Origin: a virus
Virus record (IMG/VR): IMGVR_UViG_3300009108_000751
Coordinates: 124,001 to 188,000 of that record
DNA length: 64,000 nucleotides
Direction: 5' to 3' (one strand)
Shown here: positions 1 through 8,127 of the stretch, piece after piece
Layout: each line of letters starts with the position of its first letter
How positions within the stretch are numbered: position 1 is the first letter of the stretch
Notes under the pieces: model-generated
What the model was told of the DNA's origin: nothing
Database searches by the model: none
Seen by the model: the letters and a program-made list of their open reading frames with translations, nothing else
Made by a program: the position numbers and the translations under genes

Positions 1-514
1 TAAGTTGAATGACAGCTTATCTGCAGGTCCTCGTTTCACAGGCACAGTTCGCGAATGGTACGAGACCCTGGTCGAGTCCGTTATCGATGTTGCTAACACC
101 ATCCACCGCAAGACACTCCGTGGTTCCGCGAACTTCGTGGTCACCTCTCCGGATGTCTGCACAATGTTCGAAGCTTCAGTGATGTATCGCCCAAGCCTCA
201 GCATTGACAGCGAAGGTCAGGTTTCCTCCCCATTCAGCCTCGGTGCTGAAAAGGTTGGTACCTTGAGCAACCGCTTTACGGTCTACAAGGACCCATACTT
301 CCCTCGCAACAAGATTCTTGTTGGTTATAAGGGTGGTAGCTACCTTGAGACAGGATACGTTTATGCTCCGTATGTTCCGCTGATCGTCACACCAACGATC
401 TTCGCGCCAGAAGACTTCACCCCTCGTAAGGGCGTGATGACTCGCTACGGCAAGAAGATGGTTCGCGCTGACTTCTACGGTACCGTTACGGTTGCTGACT
501 TGAACGTCATCTAA
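1..514 (+). CDS. gp23: Major capsid protein, gp23-like (C-terminal part only)
   Basis: The C-terminal 170 or so residues of the protein that builds the head shell. The reading frame is already open at base 2, so the true start lies upstream of the window; the TTG at 5 is not a credible start. The tail end has the pattern of T4-type gp23: an ANFVV/TSPDV segment, a VYKDPYFP stretch, ILVGYKG, a YVYAPYVPL segment and a closing KGVMTRYGKK. A strong terminator follows at 541-573. Neighbouring neck, sheath and tube genes support the call. The missing N-terminus means prohead protease processing cannot be judged. Confidence 0.9.
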   Translation, partial: KLNDSLSAGPRFTGTVREWYETLVESVIDVANTIHRKTLRGSANFVVTSPDVCTMFEASVMYRPSLSIDSEGQVSSPFSLGAEKVGTLSNRFTVYKDPYFPRNKILVGYKGGSYLETGYVYAPYVPLIVTPTIFAPEDFTPRKGVMTRYGKKMVRADFYGTVTVADLNVI

Positions 515-540
515 GCGACAATAGAAACTTCGGTTTCATG

Positions 541-573
541 AAGGGGAGTCCGAAAGGGCTCCCCTTTTTTTTG
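541..573 (+). terminator. Rho-independent terminator after the capsid gene
   Basis: An 11-base stem AAGGGGAGTCC pairs with GGGCTCCCCTT across a short GAAA-type loop and runs straight into eight T residues. It sits 27 bases after the capsid stop codon. Confidence 0.9.
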
Positions 574-606
574 TCTCTTTATTTCCTTAAGATTCCAGCA
601 CGGGAA

Positions 607-617
607 CATATCTAATA
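607..617 (+). promoter_or_regulatory. Candidate late promoter
   Basis: CATATCTAATA, a variant of the CATATTTA motif that precedes many virion genes in this window. The leader to the ATG at 693 is unusually long (about 75 bases). Confidence 0.45.
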
Positions 618-705
618 GTAGGCCCGTCACATTGCATAAGGGTGAACTCGCCACCGTGCCGGAATCATGCGAACAAAATAAAGGAGAAAATTATGCCAAA
701 GGTTA
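607..705 (+). repeat. 99-bp perfect direct repeat, copy 1 (promoter, leader, RBS, first codons)
   Basis: Bases 607-705 are identical to 1150-1248 (offset 543). The unit covers a CATATCTAATA promoter-like motif at 607-617, about 75 bases of leader, the AAAGGAG ribosome site, the ATG and the first four codons of the following gene. Identity stops abruptly after those codons. Confidence 0.95.
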
Positions 706-1061
706 TTATTTCTGATGATAAAGGTCTGAACCAAACCGCAGGTTCGGGGCTGGAGTCTAGGAGCGCTCACTATAGTAGCTACGGGACTACTACAGCTTTA
801 GCAACAGGTTCTTTCCCGCTTCTTCCTGCGGGAATAGTAAACACTGTTGACAGCACTAACAACGCACATGGTGTTAGATTGCCCAACGCTGCAGGAGCAG
901 GTCAGATCATGATCGTTAGAAATGTAGACAGTGCTCAGGACTGCGTTATTAGAAATCAAGCTGAGACAGGTGCCATCCTTGTCACGCTCGGCGAAGGTAA
1001 GACTGCTCTTTTCGTAAGTACAGCTTCTGGAAATAACTGGTCTGGAAGTCAGCTCGACTAA
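693..1061 (+). CDS. Small virion-type protein with MPKV/SDxKGL N-terminus
   Basis: A 122-residue protein of unknown function. A longer open frame begins at GTG 642, but the AAAGGAG at 680-686 and the exact end of the duplicated leader make ATG 693 the start. The N-terminus reads MPKVxxSDxKGLxQxxGxG, shared with the next gene; the rest diverges and is Gly, Ala, Thr and Ser rich, consistent with a beta-structured coat component. Its place between the major capsid gene and the neck genes, and its own promoter and terminator, suggest a capsid decoration or head-fibre protein made in quantity. That role is inference. Confidence 0.7.
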   Translation: MPKVIISDDKGLNQTAGSGLESRSAHYSSYGTTTALATGSFPLLPAGIVNTVDSTNNAHGVRLPNAAGAGQIMIVRNVDSAQDCVIRNQAETGAILVTLGEGKTALFVSTASGNNWSGSQLD

Positions 1062-1090
1062 AAGAAAACTCAAAAGTGTTATTGCAATCA

Positions 1091-1115
1091 AGGTGCTCAA
1101 TCGAGCACCTTTTTT
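1091..1115 (+). terminator. Rho-independent terminator
   Basis: Perfect 8-bp stem AGGTGCTC / GAGCACCT with a 4-base loop, followed by a T run. It isolates the gene at 693 from the next one. Confidence 0.88.
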
Positions 1116-1149
1116 GTTTGAATATTTTCTTCTTTTTTAAGATCTTCCC

Positions 1150-1160
1150 CATATCTAATA
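1150..1160 (+). promoter_or_regulatory. Candidate late promoter (second copy)
   Basis: Same CATATCTAATA motif as at 607, within the duplicated leader, ahead of the ATG at 1236. Confidence 0.45.
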
Positions 1161-1248
1161 GTAGGCCCGTCACATTGCATAAGGGTGAACTCGCCACCGT
1201 GCCGGAATCATGCGAACAAAATAAAGGAGAAAATTATGCCAAAGGTTA
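1150..1248 (+). repeat. 99-bp perfect direct repeat, copy 2
   Basis: Identical to 607-705, again ending just inside the coding region of the downstream gene. It carries a CATATCTAATA motif at 1150-1160 as its promoter-like element. Confidence 0.95.
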
Positions 1249-1682
1249 CGTATTCAGATTCGAAGGGGCTCGTCCAGACGTCAGGTGCTGGGATGGCTCT
1301 AACCGGCTTCATGCATGGTCAAAAATGCCCACAGAAGTCGGTAACAAGCACAGACACGCTTACTGTTGAAGACAGTGGCAAGTTAATTACCCTGACGGGA
1401 TCAGCATTTACTTTGTCGCTGCCCAGTGTCTCAGCGGCAAAAGGATGCCACTATACGATCGTTGCTGGTCAAGCTGCGAATTATGTCCTTTCTGAGCTCG
1501 TCGGAACTGACGACAACGTTTTGACGATGGTAAGCGTAAATGCGTCTGCTACTGAAAGAGATCACGCTTTTACCACAGCTACTCTGAGTGGCGGAGCTAT
1601 CGGAGACAGGTTTTACGCCGTCTCTAACGGAACTTGGTGGGTCATCACGGCCTTCGCCAATGCTGCCGTAGCCGCCGCATAA
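1236..1682 (+). CDS. Small virion-type protein, partial paralogue of the gene at 693
   Basis: A 148-residue protein of unknown function. The GTG at 1185 opens a longer frame, but the RBS AAAGGAG and the repeat structure support ATG 1236. Residues 1-20 repeat the MPKVxxSDxKGLxQxxGxG pattern of the preceding gene. After that the sequence is different: a Thr/Val/Ser-rich body with a DTLTVEDSGKLITL segment and an Ala-rich C-terminus. It has its own promoter-like motif and a strong terminator. By position it is probably a capsid-surface or head-fibre protein, with the shared N-terminus as a possible capsid-binding peptide. That is inference. Confidence 0.7.
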   Translation: MPKVTYSDSKGLVQTSGAGMALTGFMHGQKCPQKSVTSTDTLTVEDSGKLITLTGSAFTLSLPSVSAAKGCHYTIVAGQAANYVLSELVGTDDNVLTMVSVNASATERDHAFTTATLSGGAIGDRFYAVSNGTWWVITAFANAAVAAA

Positions 1683-1691
1683 TATAGTGGT

Positions 1692-1716
1692 TGACAGCTA
1701 AGACTTAGTACTGTCA
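1692..1716. other. Nested inverted repeat
   Basis: TGACAG (1692-1697) and CTGTCA (1711-1716) flank an inner CTAAG-A-CTTAG palindrome, giving a near-continuous dyad. It lies between the stop codon at 1682 and the terminator at 1729. It could be a protein-binding site or an RNA stem. Confidence 0.5.
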
Positions 1717-1728
1717 CACTAGAAGAGA

Positions 1729-1760
1729 AAGGCGCCCCCAAGTGGGGCGCCTTTTTTTTT
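1729..1760 (+). terminator. Rho-independent terminator
   Basis: Ten-base stem AAGGCGCCCC / GGGGCGCCTT with a 5-base loop, followed by a run of T. Confidence 0.9.
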
Positions 1761-1796
1761 GTTCGTTTTTTCGTCTAGACCTAAGTCTCGTGACTT

Positions 1797-1806
1797 CATA
1801 CTTATA
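1797..1806 (+). promoter_or_regulatory. Candidate late promoter
   Basis: CATACTTATA, 34 bases ahead of the GTG start at 1831 and just downstream of a terminator. Confidence 0.4.
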
Positions 1807-1830
1807 CTGTGAGAGTTTCTGGAGAGCCTT

Positions 1831-3003
1831 GTGGCAACATTCGCTAATACAACTAACCCAACACCATTCGGTGCTTTTGATAGTGACTCAGAGTTTCAAT
1901 CTGAAGCAGACAAGATGGTTACTTTTGTTAAGAGGAAGCTCGGAGATGACATTCTGTCTGTCGAGTTGACCAAAAAGCAGATCTGGGCTTGTTTCGAAGA
2001 ATCTTTCTTCCAGTACGGGCAGATTGTTAATGAATACCAAGCTAGGTCACAATTATCGACTTTTTTAGGGACTTCAACTGGAAGCATGTCGGGATCTGAG
2101 CAAAAGTTCCCGCATGAGACACTGCAGTTCTTAGAGAGGATGGCAGAGCCCTATGCCTTTGAAGCAGGTGTAGGAGGCTCGTACGACTCAGTCTCAGGAT
2201 CGATTCAGCTAATCAAAGGCCAGCAAGATTATGACATTTACGATAAGCTACAAGATGATTCTGGAAATTTGTTGTATTCTTCGTCTCTCAATACCTACAG
2301 TTCCAAAATGAAGATTCAAGAAGTTTTCCACTTCAATCCCCAAGCAGCATATCGATTCTTCGATACAACCTCAGCTATCAATTACCTTAATAATGAATTT
2401 TCTTTTGAGTCTTTCACCCCGGAAACTATCTTTTATGTTCTCCCTGTTTTTGAAGATATCTTGAGGGCAGGGCAAATGGATGTTTCCCACCGTGTACGAA
2501 GATCTAATTATTCTTTTAAGGTGATCGGAACCAAGATAAGAATCTACCCAACGCCTTCAGGAGATCAGACTAATCGAAAACTATGGATAAGAGTGGCATT
2601 TGCACCTGACCCCCTTAACCCCTCTTACGGGGATGATACAATATACGGTGTATCCAATTTATCCAATGTTCCCTTTGGAGATCTTACTTATTCTAACGTA
2701 AATTCAATAGGTCGTCAATGGGTAAGGCAGTATGCACTTTCTCTTTCTACAGAGCTTCTGGGCCTGGTAAGATCTAAGTTCAAATCTTTACCAATACCAA
2801 ATGCAGATATCCAGCTTGATGGAGATAATCTGATATCACAGGGAAGAGAAGATAAGAAAGAGCTGGTTACAAAGCTCCGTGAGATGCTTGATTCTCTGAC
2901 GTATGATAAGATTATTGAGATGAACGCTATCAAGGCCGAGAATATACAGAAACAACTTAGAACCATTCCGATACCTAACGGTAATGCAATTACAATGGGT
3001 TAG
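1831..3003 (+). CDS. Neck/head-completion protein, possibly gp13-like
   Basis: A 390-residue structural protein starting at GTG 1831 with a GGAGAG ribosome site. Visible features are an N-terminal helical region (residues 20-60), a GSIQLIKGQQDYDIY segment near residue 125, a KIQEVFHFNPQAAYRFF segment, and a TKIRIYPTPSGD strand-turn segment. The C-terminus is helical and ends in a short Pro-rich piece. The order capsid, this gene, a gp14-like gene, a gp15-like gene, then sheath matches the T4 neck module, so a gp13-type role at the head-tail joint is likely. The family call rests mostly on gene order. Confidence 0.55.
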   Translation: MATFANTTNPTPFGAFDSDSEFQSEADKMVTFVKRKLGDDILSVELTKKQIWACFEESFFQYGQIVNEYQARSQLSTFLGTSTGSMSGSEQKFPHETLQFLERMAEPYAFEAGVGGSYDSVSGSIQLIKGQQDYDIYDKLQDDSGNLLYSSSLNTYSSKMKIQEVFHFNPQAAYRFFDTTSAINYLNNEFSFESFTPETIFYVLPVFEDILRAGQMDVSHRVRRSNYSFKVIGTKIRIYPTPSGDQTNRKLWIRVAFAPDPLNPSYGDDTIYGVSNLSNVPFGDLTYSNVNSIGRQWVRQYALSLSTELLGLVRSKFKSLPIPNADIQLDGDNLISQGREDKKELVTKLREMLDSLTYDKIIEMNAIKAENIQKQLRTIPIPNGNAITMG

Positions 3004-3013
3004 GGAGAGATAG

Positions 3014-3676
3014 TTGGGACGCCTTTTTATAACGCCAAGAGAGATTGATCTTGTAAATGATCTAACCAAAGAGATCATCAAGGATGTAGTCGGTCAAAAG
3101 ATTTACTACTACTCTATATCTGCAGCCAAAACCAAGATCAGCACGCTTTATGATGAAGCACCAGAAAAGATTTTTGAGACCCCCTTGGAGTTGGACTGCT
3201 TAGTAGATTACCAAGAACCAACTTTCAAAACTGACAAGTACGGACCAGAAAAGACCCAAAATATTGAGGTGTTTATCCAGTCTAGAGATTTACTGGATAA
3301 GGAAATTAATATTCTCGTAGGAGACTTTTTCACTTACGGGACAGTCATATTTGAAATAACGTCAGTGACGACAACAAGAAATCTTTTTGGTCAGATTGAG
3401 CACAGTGACGGAATTAAGCTTATTGGCAAGCAAAGCCGCAAGCAGGTTTTCTTCACTAAGGTGCTTGGACCAACAGATGAGGAATACTCAGATCCTGATG
3501 CTGTGCAAGATACATTTGTCCAGCAACGTGGGTTTAAAGATAATGAGCTTGGGCCTACGGGTGATGTTCGATCATTGAGAGAAAAAGGTGTCCTTGCTGA
3601 TCCTATCACAGGTCCTAAGCAGGTCTCTGAAAAGGGTGACCCGCAGGATGTGGGATCTGCTTTCTATGACGAGTAA
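3014..3676 (+). CDS. Neck protein, possibly gp14-like
   Basis: A 220-residue protein starting at TTG 3014 behind an AGGGAGAGA ribosome site, 10 bases after the previous stop. Residues 20-45 have an IIKDVVGQKIYYYSIS segment. The middle part has a QNIEVFIQSRDLLDKEINILVGDF pattern followed by strands up to about residue 140, as in phage head-tail connector proteins that form a strand-rich barrel. The C-terminal 70 residues are polar and look disordered. Position between the gp13-like and gp15-like genes supports a head-completion role. Confidence 0.55.
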   Translation: MGRLFITPREIDLVNDLTKEIIKDVVGQKIYYYSISAAKTKISTLYDEAPEKIFETPLELDCLVDYQEPTFKTDKYGPEKTQNIEVFIQSRDLLDKEINILVGDFFTYGTVIFEITSVTTTRNLFGQIEHSDGIKLIGKQSRKQVFFTKVLGPTDEEYSDPDAVQDTFVQQRGFKDNELGPTGDVRSLREKGVLADPITGPKQVSEKGDPQDVGSAFYDE

Positions 3677-3681
3677 ATAAA

Positions 3682-4893
3682 ATGACTGTAAGACAATCAA
3701 TTACGAATCCATCTCTCAATCCTGCGAATAAGCAGGATAGAATTAATTCTGGGCTAGAGGGACAAAACATTCCTGATGATTTTTATCTTCCTCCGTGCGG
3801 CCTAGAGGATATCGATCGAGCGCTCTTTGATCTCTTTGACAAAGAAATACAGTTTGCTATTACACAAAATAATGAAACTAGAAAAGTACCAGTAGTCTTC
3901 GCGACGGGAGAAAGATTCGCTCTTATTAAGCGGAATGAGCCAATCAGAGATGAAAACGAGGCTCTGATTTTACCCCTCATATCCATACGCAGAACTGGCA
4001 TCGACCAGGCTGCAGGCTTTGAAAGGCTTGCAGACACGGGTGACCTGGTTATTAAAAGAAGATTAAGCAAAAGAGATCCCATTTATCAAAACCTAGTAAA
4101 TCCAAAAAATATTAGAAACCAAGATAATGTGAGATCCGAGGAGCATAATGCAAATGCTACCAATCCTATCTCCGCTAAGCCGGGCACTGTTAATTCTCGA
4201 CGCCTCCCTGTAAAAACAGCCTCAGGAGGGCCAGTTCTTTCTAATTCTCTTGATTCTCATCACATCTATGAGATCATTACCATACCTTTTCCTCATTTCA
4301 TTAACGTGAGTTACGAGGTGACATTCTGGACATCTTACACTCTACATATGAATAACATGATTGAGAAGCTCGTGGGATCTTACACGGGCAACAGAAATCA
4401 ATTTAAGATAACTTCCGATAAGGGGTACTGGTTCGTAGCGTACCCAGACAATACAGTCACAAATCAAGATAACTTTGATGACTTCACCAACGATGAAAGA
4501 ATTGTAAGGTATAGCTTTAACATGCAGGTACCAGCTTACATCGTCGCATCAGAAAACTCAGGCGATATGCGACCATTCAGGAAGTTTGTATCTGCTCCTG
4601 ATCTCGCATTCGAGGTATTCACAGCAAATGCGCCAATCGTCCAACATCCTCCTGGATTACCCGATCCTACGGGCGATATCGATCAATTTATTTTAAGCGA
4701 TGTCAACAATATAAACTCTGCCGGAGATATCGTTGAGAATGATCGATTATCGTACTTAAAAGCCCAGGCTAGAATAAGAAATCCTTTCACTGACGAGGAT
4801 GAAATTGAGTATTTAAAAGTGCTCACTCAGAACCAAAGACAGGGCGAGACAGTTGTCAGCGCCCGGATAGTTACCAAGATCGAAGATCTGTAA
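3682..4893 (+). CDS. gp15: Tail terminator / sheath-stabilising protein, gp15-like
   Basis: A 403-residue protein that should cap the tail tube and join it to the neck. Residues 40-105 (DIDRALFDLFDKEIQFAI, then VPVVFATGERFALIKR and LILPLISIRRT) and residues 195-225 (HIYEIITIPFPHFINVSYEVTFWT) match the layout of T4 gp15, including the strand that in T4 reads KMIYELSIFTRY. It is about 130 residues longer than T4 gp15, with an insert at 110-190 and a C-terminal extension. It directly precedes the sheath genes. Confidence 0.7.
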   Translation: MTVRQSITNPSLNPANKQDRINSGLEGQNIPDDFYLPPCGLEDIDRALFDLFDKEIQFAITQNNETRKVPVVFATGERFALIKRNEPIRDENEALILPLISIRRTGIDQAAGFERLADTGDLVIKRRLSKRDPIYQNLVNPKNIRNQDNVRSEEHNANATNPISAKPGTVNSRRLPVKTASGGPVLSNSLDSHHIYEIITIPFPHFINVSYEVTFWTSYTLHMNNMIEKLVGSYTGNRNQFKITSDKGYWFVAYPDNTVTNQDNFDDFTNDERIVRYSFNMQVPAYIVASENSGDMRPFRKFVSAPDLAFEVFTANAPIVQHPPGLPDPTGDIDQFILSDVNNINSAGDIVENDRLSYLKAQARIRNPFTDEDEIEYLKVLTQNQRQGETVVSARIVTKIEDL

Positions 4894-4915
4894 GGTGATA
4901 TTTGGCAGAAAGAAG

Positions 4916-4925
4916 CATATTTATA
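4916..4925 (+). promoter_or_regulatory. Candidate late promoter for the first sheath gene
   Basis: CATATTTATA, 35 bases ahead of the ATG at 4960; one of the best copies of the late-type motif. Confidence 0.55.
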
Positions 4926-4959
4926 GGCGTGCATAAGAGTCCTGTAGGAGACTGAACAT

Positions 4960-7900
4960 ATGGCTGAACAGACTTTTAGATCTCCCGGATTCTTTGAGCA
5001 AGAGGTTGACTTAACACAGAGAGTTCAATCACCAACGGGAACTCCGGCAGGAGTAGTTGGTACTGCTCAGAGAGGTCCGGCATTTGTTCCTGTGACCGTC
5101 GGGTCTTTTGTAGATTTCCAGACTAAGTTTGGTAATCTTGATTCCAAAAGATTCGGCCCGTACGCAGTTAACGAATTTCTCAAGAATAGAGATGCTGTTA
5201 CGTACGTGCGCGTTCTCGGCGCCGGCGCAAATGATGAGACAGAAGAAATTAATACTACCCGTGTGCAAGGAAGCGTGAAAAATGCAGGCTTCAAGATCAC
5301 ACCAATTACAACAGATAAAAGGCTCGGTCTTTCTACGACACATATCCTTGCTGCTAAACACCACATTTCTGCATCAGAACAATATGGATTCCCAATTTTC
5401 ACACATAACGATTCATATAATTCATCTGCAGATGCCAATCTGGTAAGAGCAGTTATCTTCACTACAACAGACTCCAGAGTTGGTGTGTTGAGTGCATCTT
5501 TCGATGGCACCGACATGAGCGCTGCTTTTTGTAAGTCAGGCGGAGATGCTCTTGCAACGATCGGAACGTCAGGAGACTTAAAAGACAAGTTCAAGTTGTT
5601 TATCTCCTCATCTGATACTTCATTTGCAACAACCGACGGTCAACCGGGCATGAGGATTCTTACTGCTTCTCTTGATCCGAGGAACAAGAATTACATTAGA
5701 AATATTCTAAATACAGATCCTGCTCAATTCTCAACTCAAAAGCATCTTCTTTATGCTGCATTTGATGTTGAATACTGCCTGGCATCAATTTCTTCTGATG
5801 CTAATTCGGTAGGAATGCTTTCAGGATCAGCCGTGGTCTCTAATGACAATGCGGCAGGTGAAAGCTTCTTGACGGCGTTTGGTAGATACGACACCAGATA
5901 CAACACGCCAAAAACAACAGATTTTATCTCCCAGCCTTTCGGCACAACAGAGTATCCTCTCTTTAGTTTTGAAACTATTGACGACGGTGCCTTTGCTGCA
6001 GGCAAATATAAGATTTCTATAGCAAACATTCGCGGGTCCCTTGACGAGAATAATCCGTACGGAACCTTCACAGTCCAGGTCCGAGCTTACAGTGACAATG
6101 ACAAGTCGAAGGAAGTCTTGGAAGAATACCCACAATGCGATCTTAATCCTAATTCCGAGAAGTTTATAGGGAGAATGATCGGGGATAAAAAAGCATTCTT
6201 TAACTTTGATGCTGAGCTTGAATCAGAGAGAAAAGTAACTGTATCGGGCAAATACCCTAATATGTCAAACGTCGTTCGAGTCGTACTCAGCGACGATGTT
6301 GTCAACGGAAATGTCCCAGCAGAAGCCTTACCTTTTGGTTTCAAGGGAATCCCAGCCCTTAAGACGAATGATAAGCTTGATGACTTTACCTCGCAGGCTG
6401 AAGTCGGATATCGCCTTGGAGGAAGAATTGGCAACGCTGCAACAGCCCTTCTCCAGGCATCGATTCTGCCGCCTGTCCCTTACACGTTTAAGTCGACAAA
6501 CGGAGCAGTTAAAGACGGATCCGTTTTCTTCGTCGGCCAACAGGGAACCCAAGAAACAGTAGACAATAGAATCTACTGGGGTGCTAAAACAACTATGCTT
6601 GCAGCAGACAAGAGCGTCCAAAGTTCAGGTATTACGAACTCTGCCCTTAAGTCAAATGCAGGAACTTCTGTGAACCTAGGTTTAAAAGATCAAGCCAAGT
6701 TCCTCGGCATTTCGAAAATGGATGTGTTGCTGACAGGATCCCAGATCATTCCTGCCAAGGCAGGCGATCGCAAGACATTCAATAACAATAAGTTTACCCT
6801 CGCCCGCGTCGCACTTTCCCGACAGGCAGGACTTTCCGATACAGGGGCTTACACAGATACTGAGATCACAGGAACTATCGGTTCCAACATGCTTGAAGCA
6901 GCATACATTCGTGATGCCTATGTTGATCCCACCACTTACACAGTTTCTGACGGAACAAGGCTTAACAGAATTACATTCGCAACCCTGCTAAACCAGACGT
7001 CTTCTGTAACGTTTAATAAGTTCACGGATTACATGAAGTTTACTAACGTTTTCCACGGCGGATTCGATGGCCTTAACATCTTAGATAAGAACGCTACCAG
7101 AATGAACGATAAGTCGATTTCCCTTGATACGGGTGGTGGCGCTAATTCATCATTTACGTCTCCTGGCATGGCATCGAATATGGCAGGAGCAGGCAAAGAT
7201 AACAATGCCGTTCGATCTTATAGAGCTGCCATCGACGTAATGACAGATAGGTTTGCTTCTAATATTAATATTCTGTCTATTCCAGGCGTGAGAGAAACAT
7301 TTGTAACAGATCATGCAATAGACAAGGTCAAGGATTTTGGGCAAGCCCTCTACTTGATGGATATACCTGAATATGATAGCGACGGAAACAGGCTGTACGA
7401 TGATTCAACAAATCGCCCAAGCGTTTCCAAGACCATCGCGAATTTCGAGGCACGTACTATTGATAGCAATACAACGGCAACGTATTTTCCAGGTGTGATT
7501 ATCACGGATGATAGCAACGGATCAAGCGTTAATGTTCCTCCCTCTATAGCAGCCTTAGCTGCTCTAGGATTTAATGATCGGGTAAGCTTCCCGTGGTTCG
7601 CACCTGCAGGATTCAATCGAGGATCACTTGATTTTGTCCAGAATGTGGATGTTCGACTCTCTGCGGGAGACAGGGATTCGCTTTATGATGCACGAATTAA
7701 TCCTATTGCTACTTTCCCACAGCAAGGATTCGTGATCTTTGGGCAAAAAACCCTGCAGATGGCAAAATCTGCGCTGGATAGAGTTAACGTAAGAAGAATG
7801 CTTCTTGAGGTTAAACGAATAGTTTCGCAAGTGGCAAATGGATTTGTTTTTGAACAGAACACTCCTGCACTAAGAGCTAAATTTATTGCTGATGTATCAC

Positions 7901-8091
7901 CTTTGCTTGCAGTAGTTCAGGCACAGAGTGGGATTGAGCAATTCAAAGTTGTAATGGATGACTCTAACAACACCGCTGACGATATTGAGTCTAATAGGCT
8001 GAATGGACGCATTGTGATTGTCCCGACAAGAAGTATTGAGTTTATATCAATTGACTTCGTCATAACAAATGCCGGCGTAAGCTTTGAGTAG
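4960..8091 (+). CDS. gp18: Contractile tail sheath protein, copy 1
   Basis: A 1043-residue subunit of the contractile sheath around the tail tube. The N-terminus (RSPGFFEQEVD, then TGTPAGVVGTAQRGPAFVPVTVGSF and VTYVRVLGAG) and the C-terminus (FPWFAPAGF, then RVNVRRMLLEVKR, and PTRSIEFISIDFVITNAG) are the conserved faces of gp18-type sheath proteins. T4 gp18 has 659 residues, so about 380 extra residues sit in the middle, probably as surface domains. A second sheath gene follows 36 bases later with the same architecture. Confidence 0.93.
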   Translation: MAEQTFRSPGFFEQEVDLTQRVQSPTGTPAGVVGTAQRGPAFVPVTVGSFVDFQTKFGNLDSKRFGPYAVNEFLKNRDAVTYVRVLGAGANDETEEINTTRVQGSVKNAGFKITPITTDKRLGLSTTHILAAKHHISASEQYGFPIFTHNDSYNSSADANLVRAVIFTTTDSRVGVLSASFDGTDMSAAFCKSGGDALATIGTSGDLKDKFKLFISSSDTSFATTDGQPGMRILTASLDPRNKNYIRNILNTDPAQFSTQKHLLYAAFDVEYCLASISSDANSVGMLSGSAVVSNDNAAGESFLTAFGRYDTRYNTPKTTDFISQPFGTTEYPLFSFETIDDGAFAAGKYKISIANIRGSLDENNPYGTFTVQVRAYSDNDKSKEVLEEYPQCDLNPNSEKFIGRMIGDKKAFFNFDAELESERKVTVSGKYPNMSNVVRVVLSDDVVNGNVPAEALPFGFKGIPALKTNDKLDDFTSQAEVGYRLGGRIGNAATALLQASILPPVPYTFKSTNGAVKDGSVFFVGQQGTQETVDNRIYWGAKTTMLAADKSVQSSGITNSALKSNAGTSVNLGLKDQAKFLGISKMDVLLTGSQIIPAKAGDRKTFNNNKFTLARVALSRQAGLSDTGAYTDTEITGTIGSNMLEAAYIRDAYVDPTTYTVSDGTRLNRITFATLLNQTSSVTFNKFTDYMKFTNVFHGGFDGLNILDKNATRMNDKSISLDTGGGANSSFTSPGMASNMAGAGKDNNAVRSYRAAIDVMTDRFASNINILSIPGVRETFVTDHAIDKVKDFGQALYLMDIPEYDSDGNRLYDDSTNRPSVSKTIANFEARTIDSNTTATYFPGVIITDDSNGSSVNVPPSIAALAALGFNDRVSFPWFAPAGFNRGSLDFVQNVDVRLSAGDRDSLYDARINPIATFPQQGFVIFGQKTLQMAKSALDRVNVRRMLLEVKRIVSQVANGFVFEQNTPALRAKFIADVSPLLAVVQAQSGIEQFKVVMDDSNNTADDIESNRLNGRIVIVPTRSIEFISIDFVITNAGVSFE

Positions 8092-8127
8092 AGCATAGTT
8101 AGAAATGATGATTTGGAGATTTAGATA

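Noticed and set aside
642-692. GTG start giving a 17-residue longer protein (and the matching one at 1185)
   Set aside because: The AAAGGAG ribosome site lies inside the extension, just before the ATG at 693 (1236).
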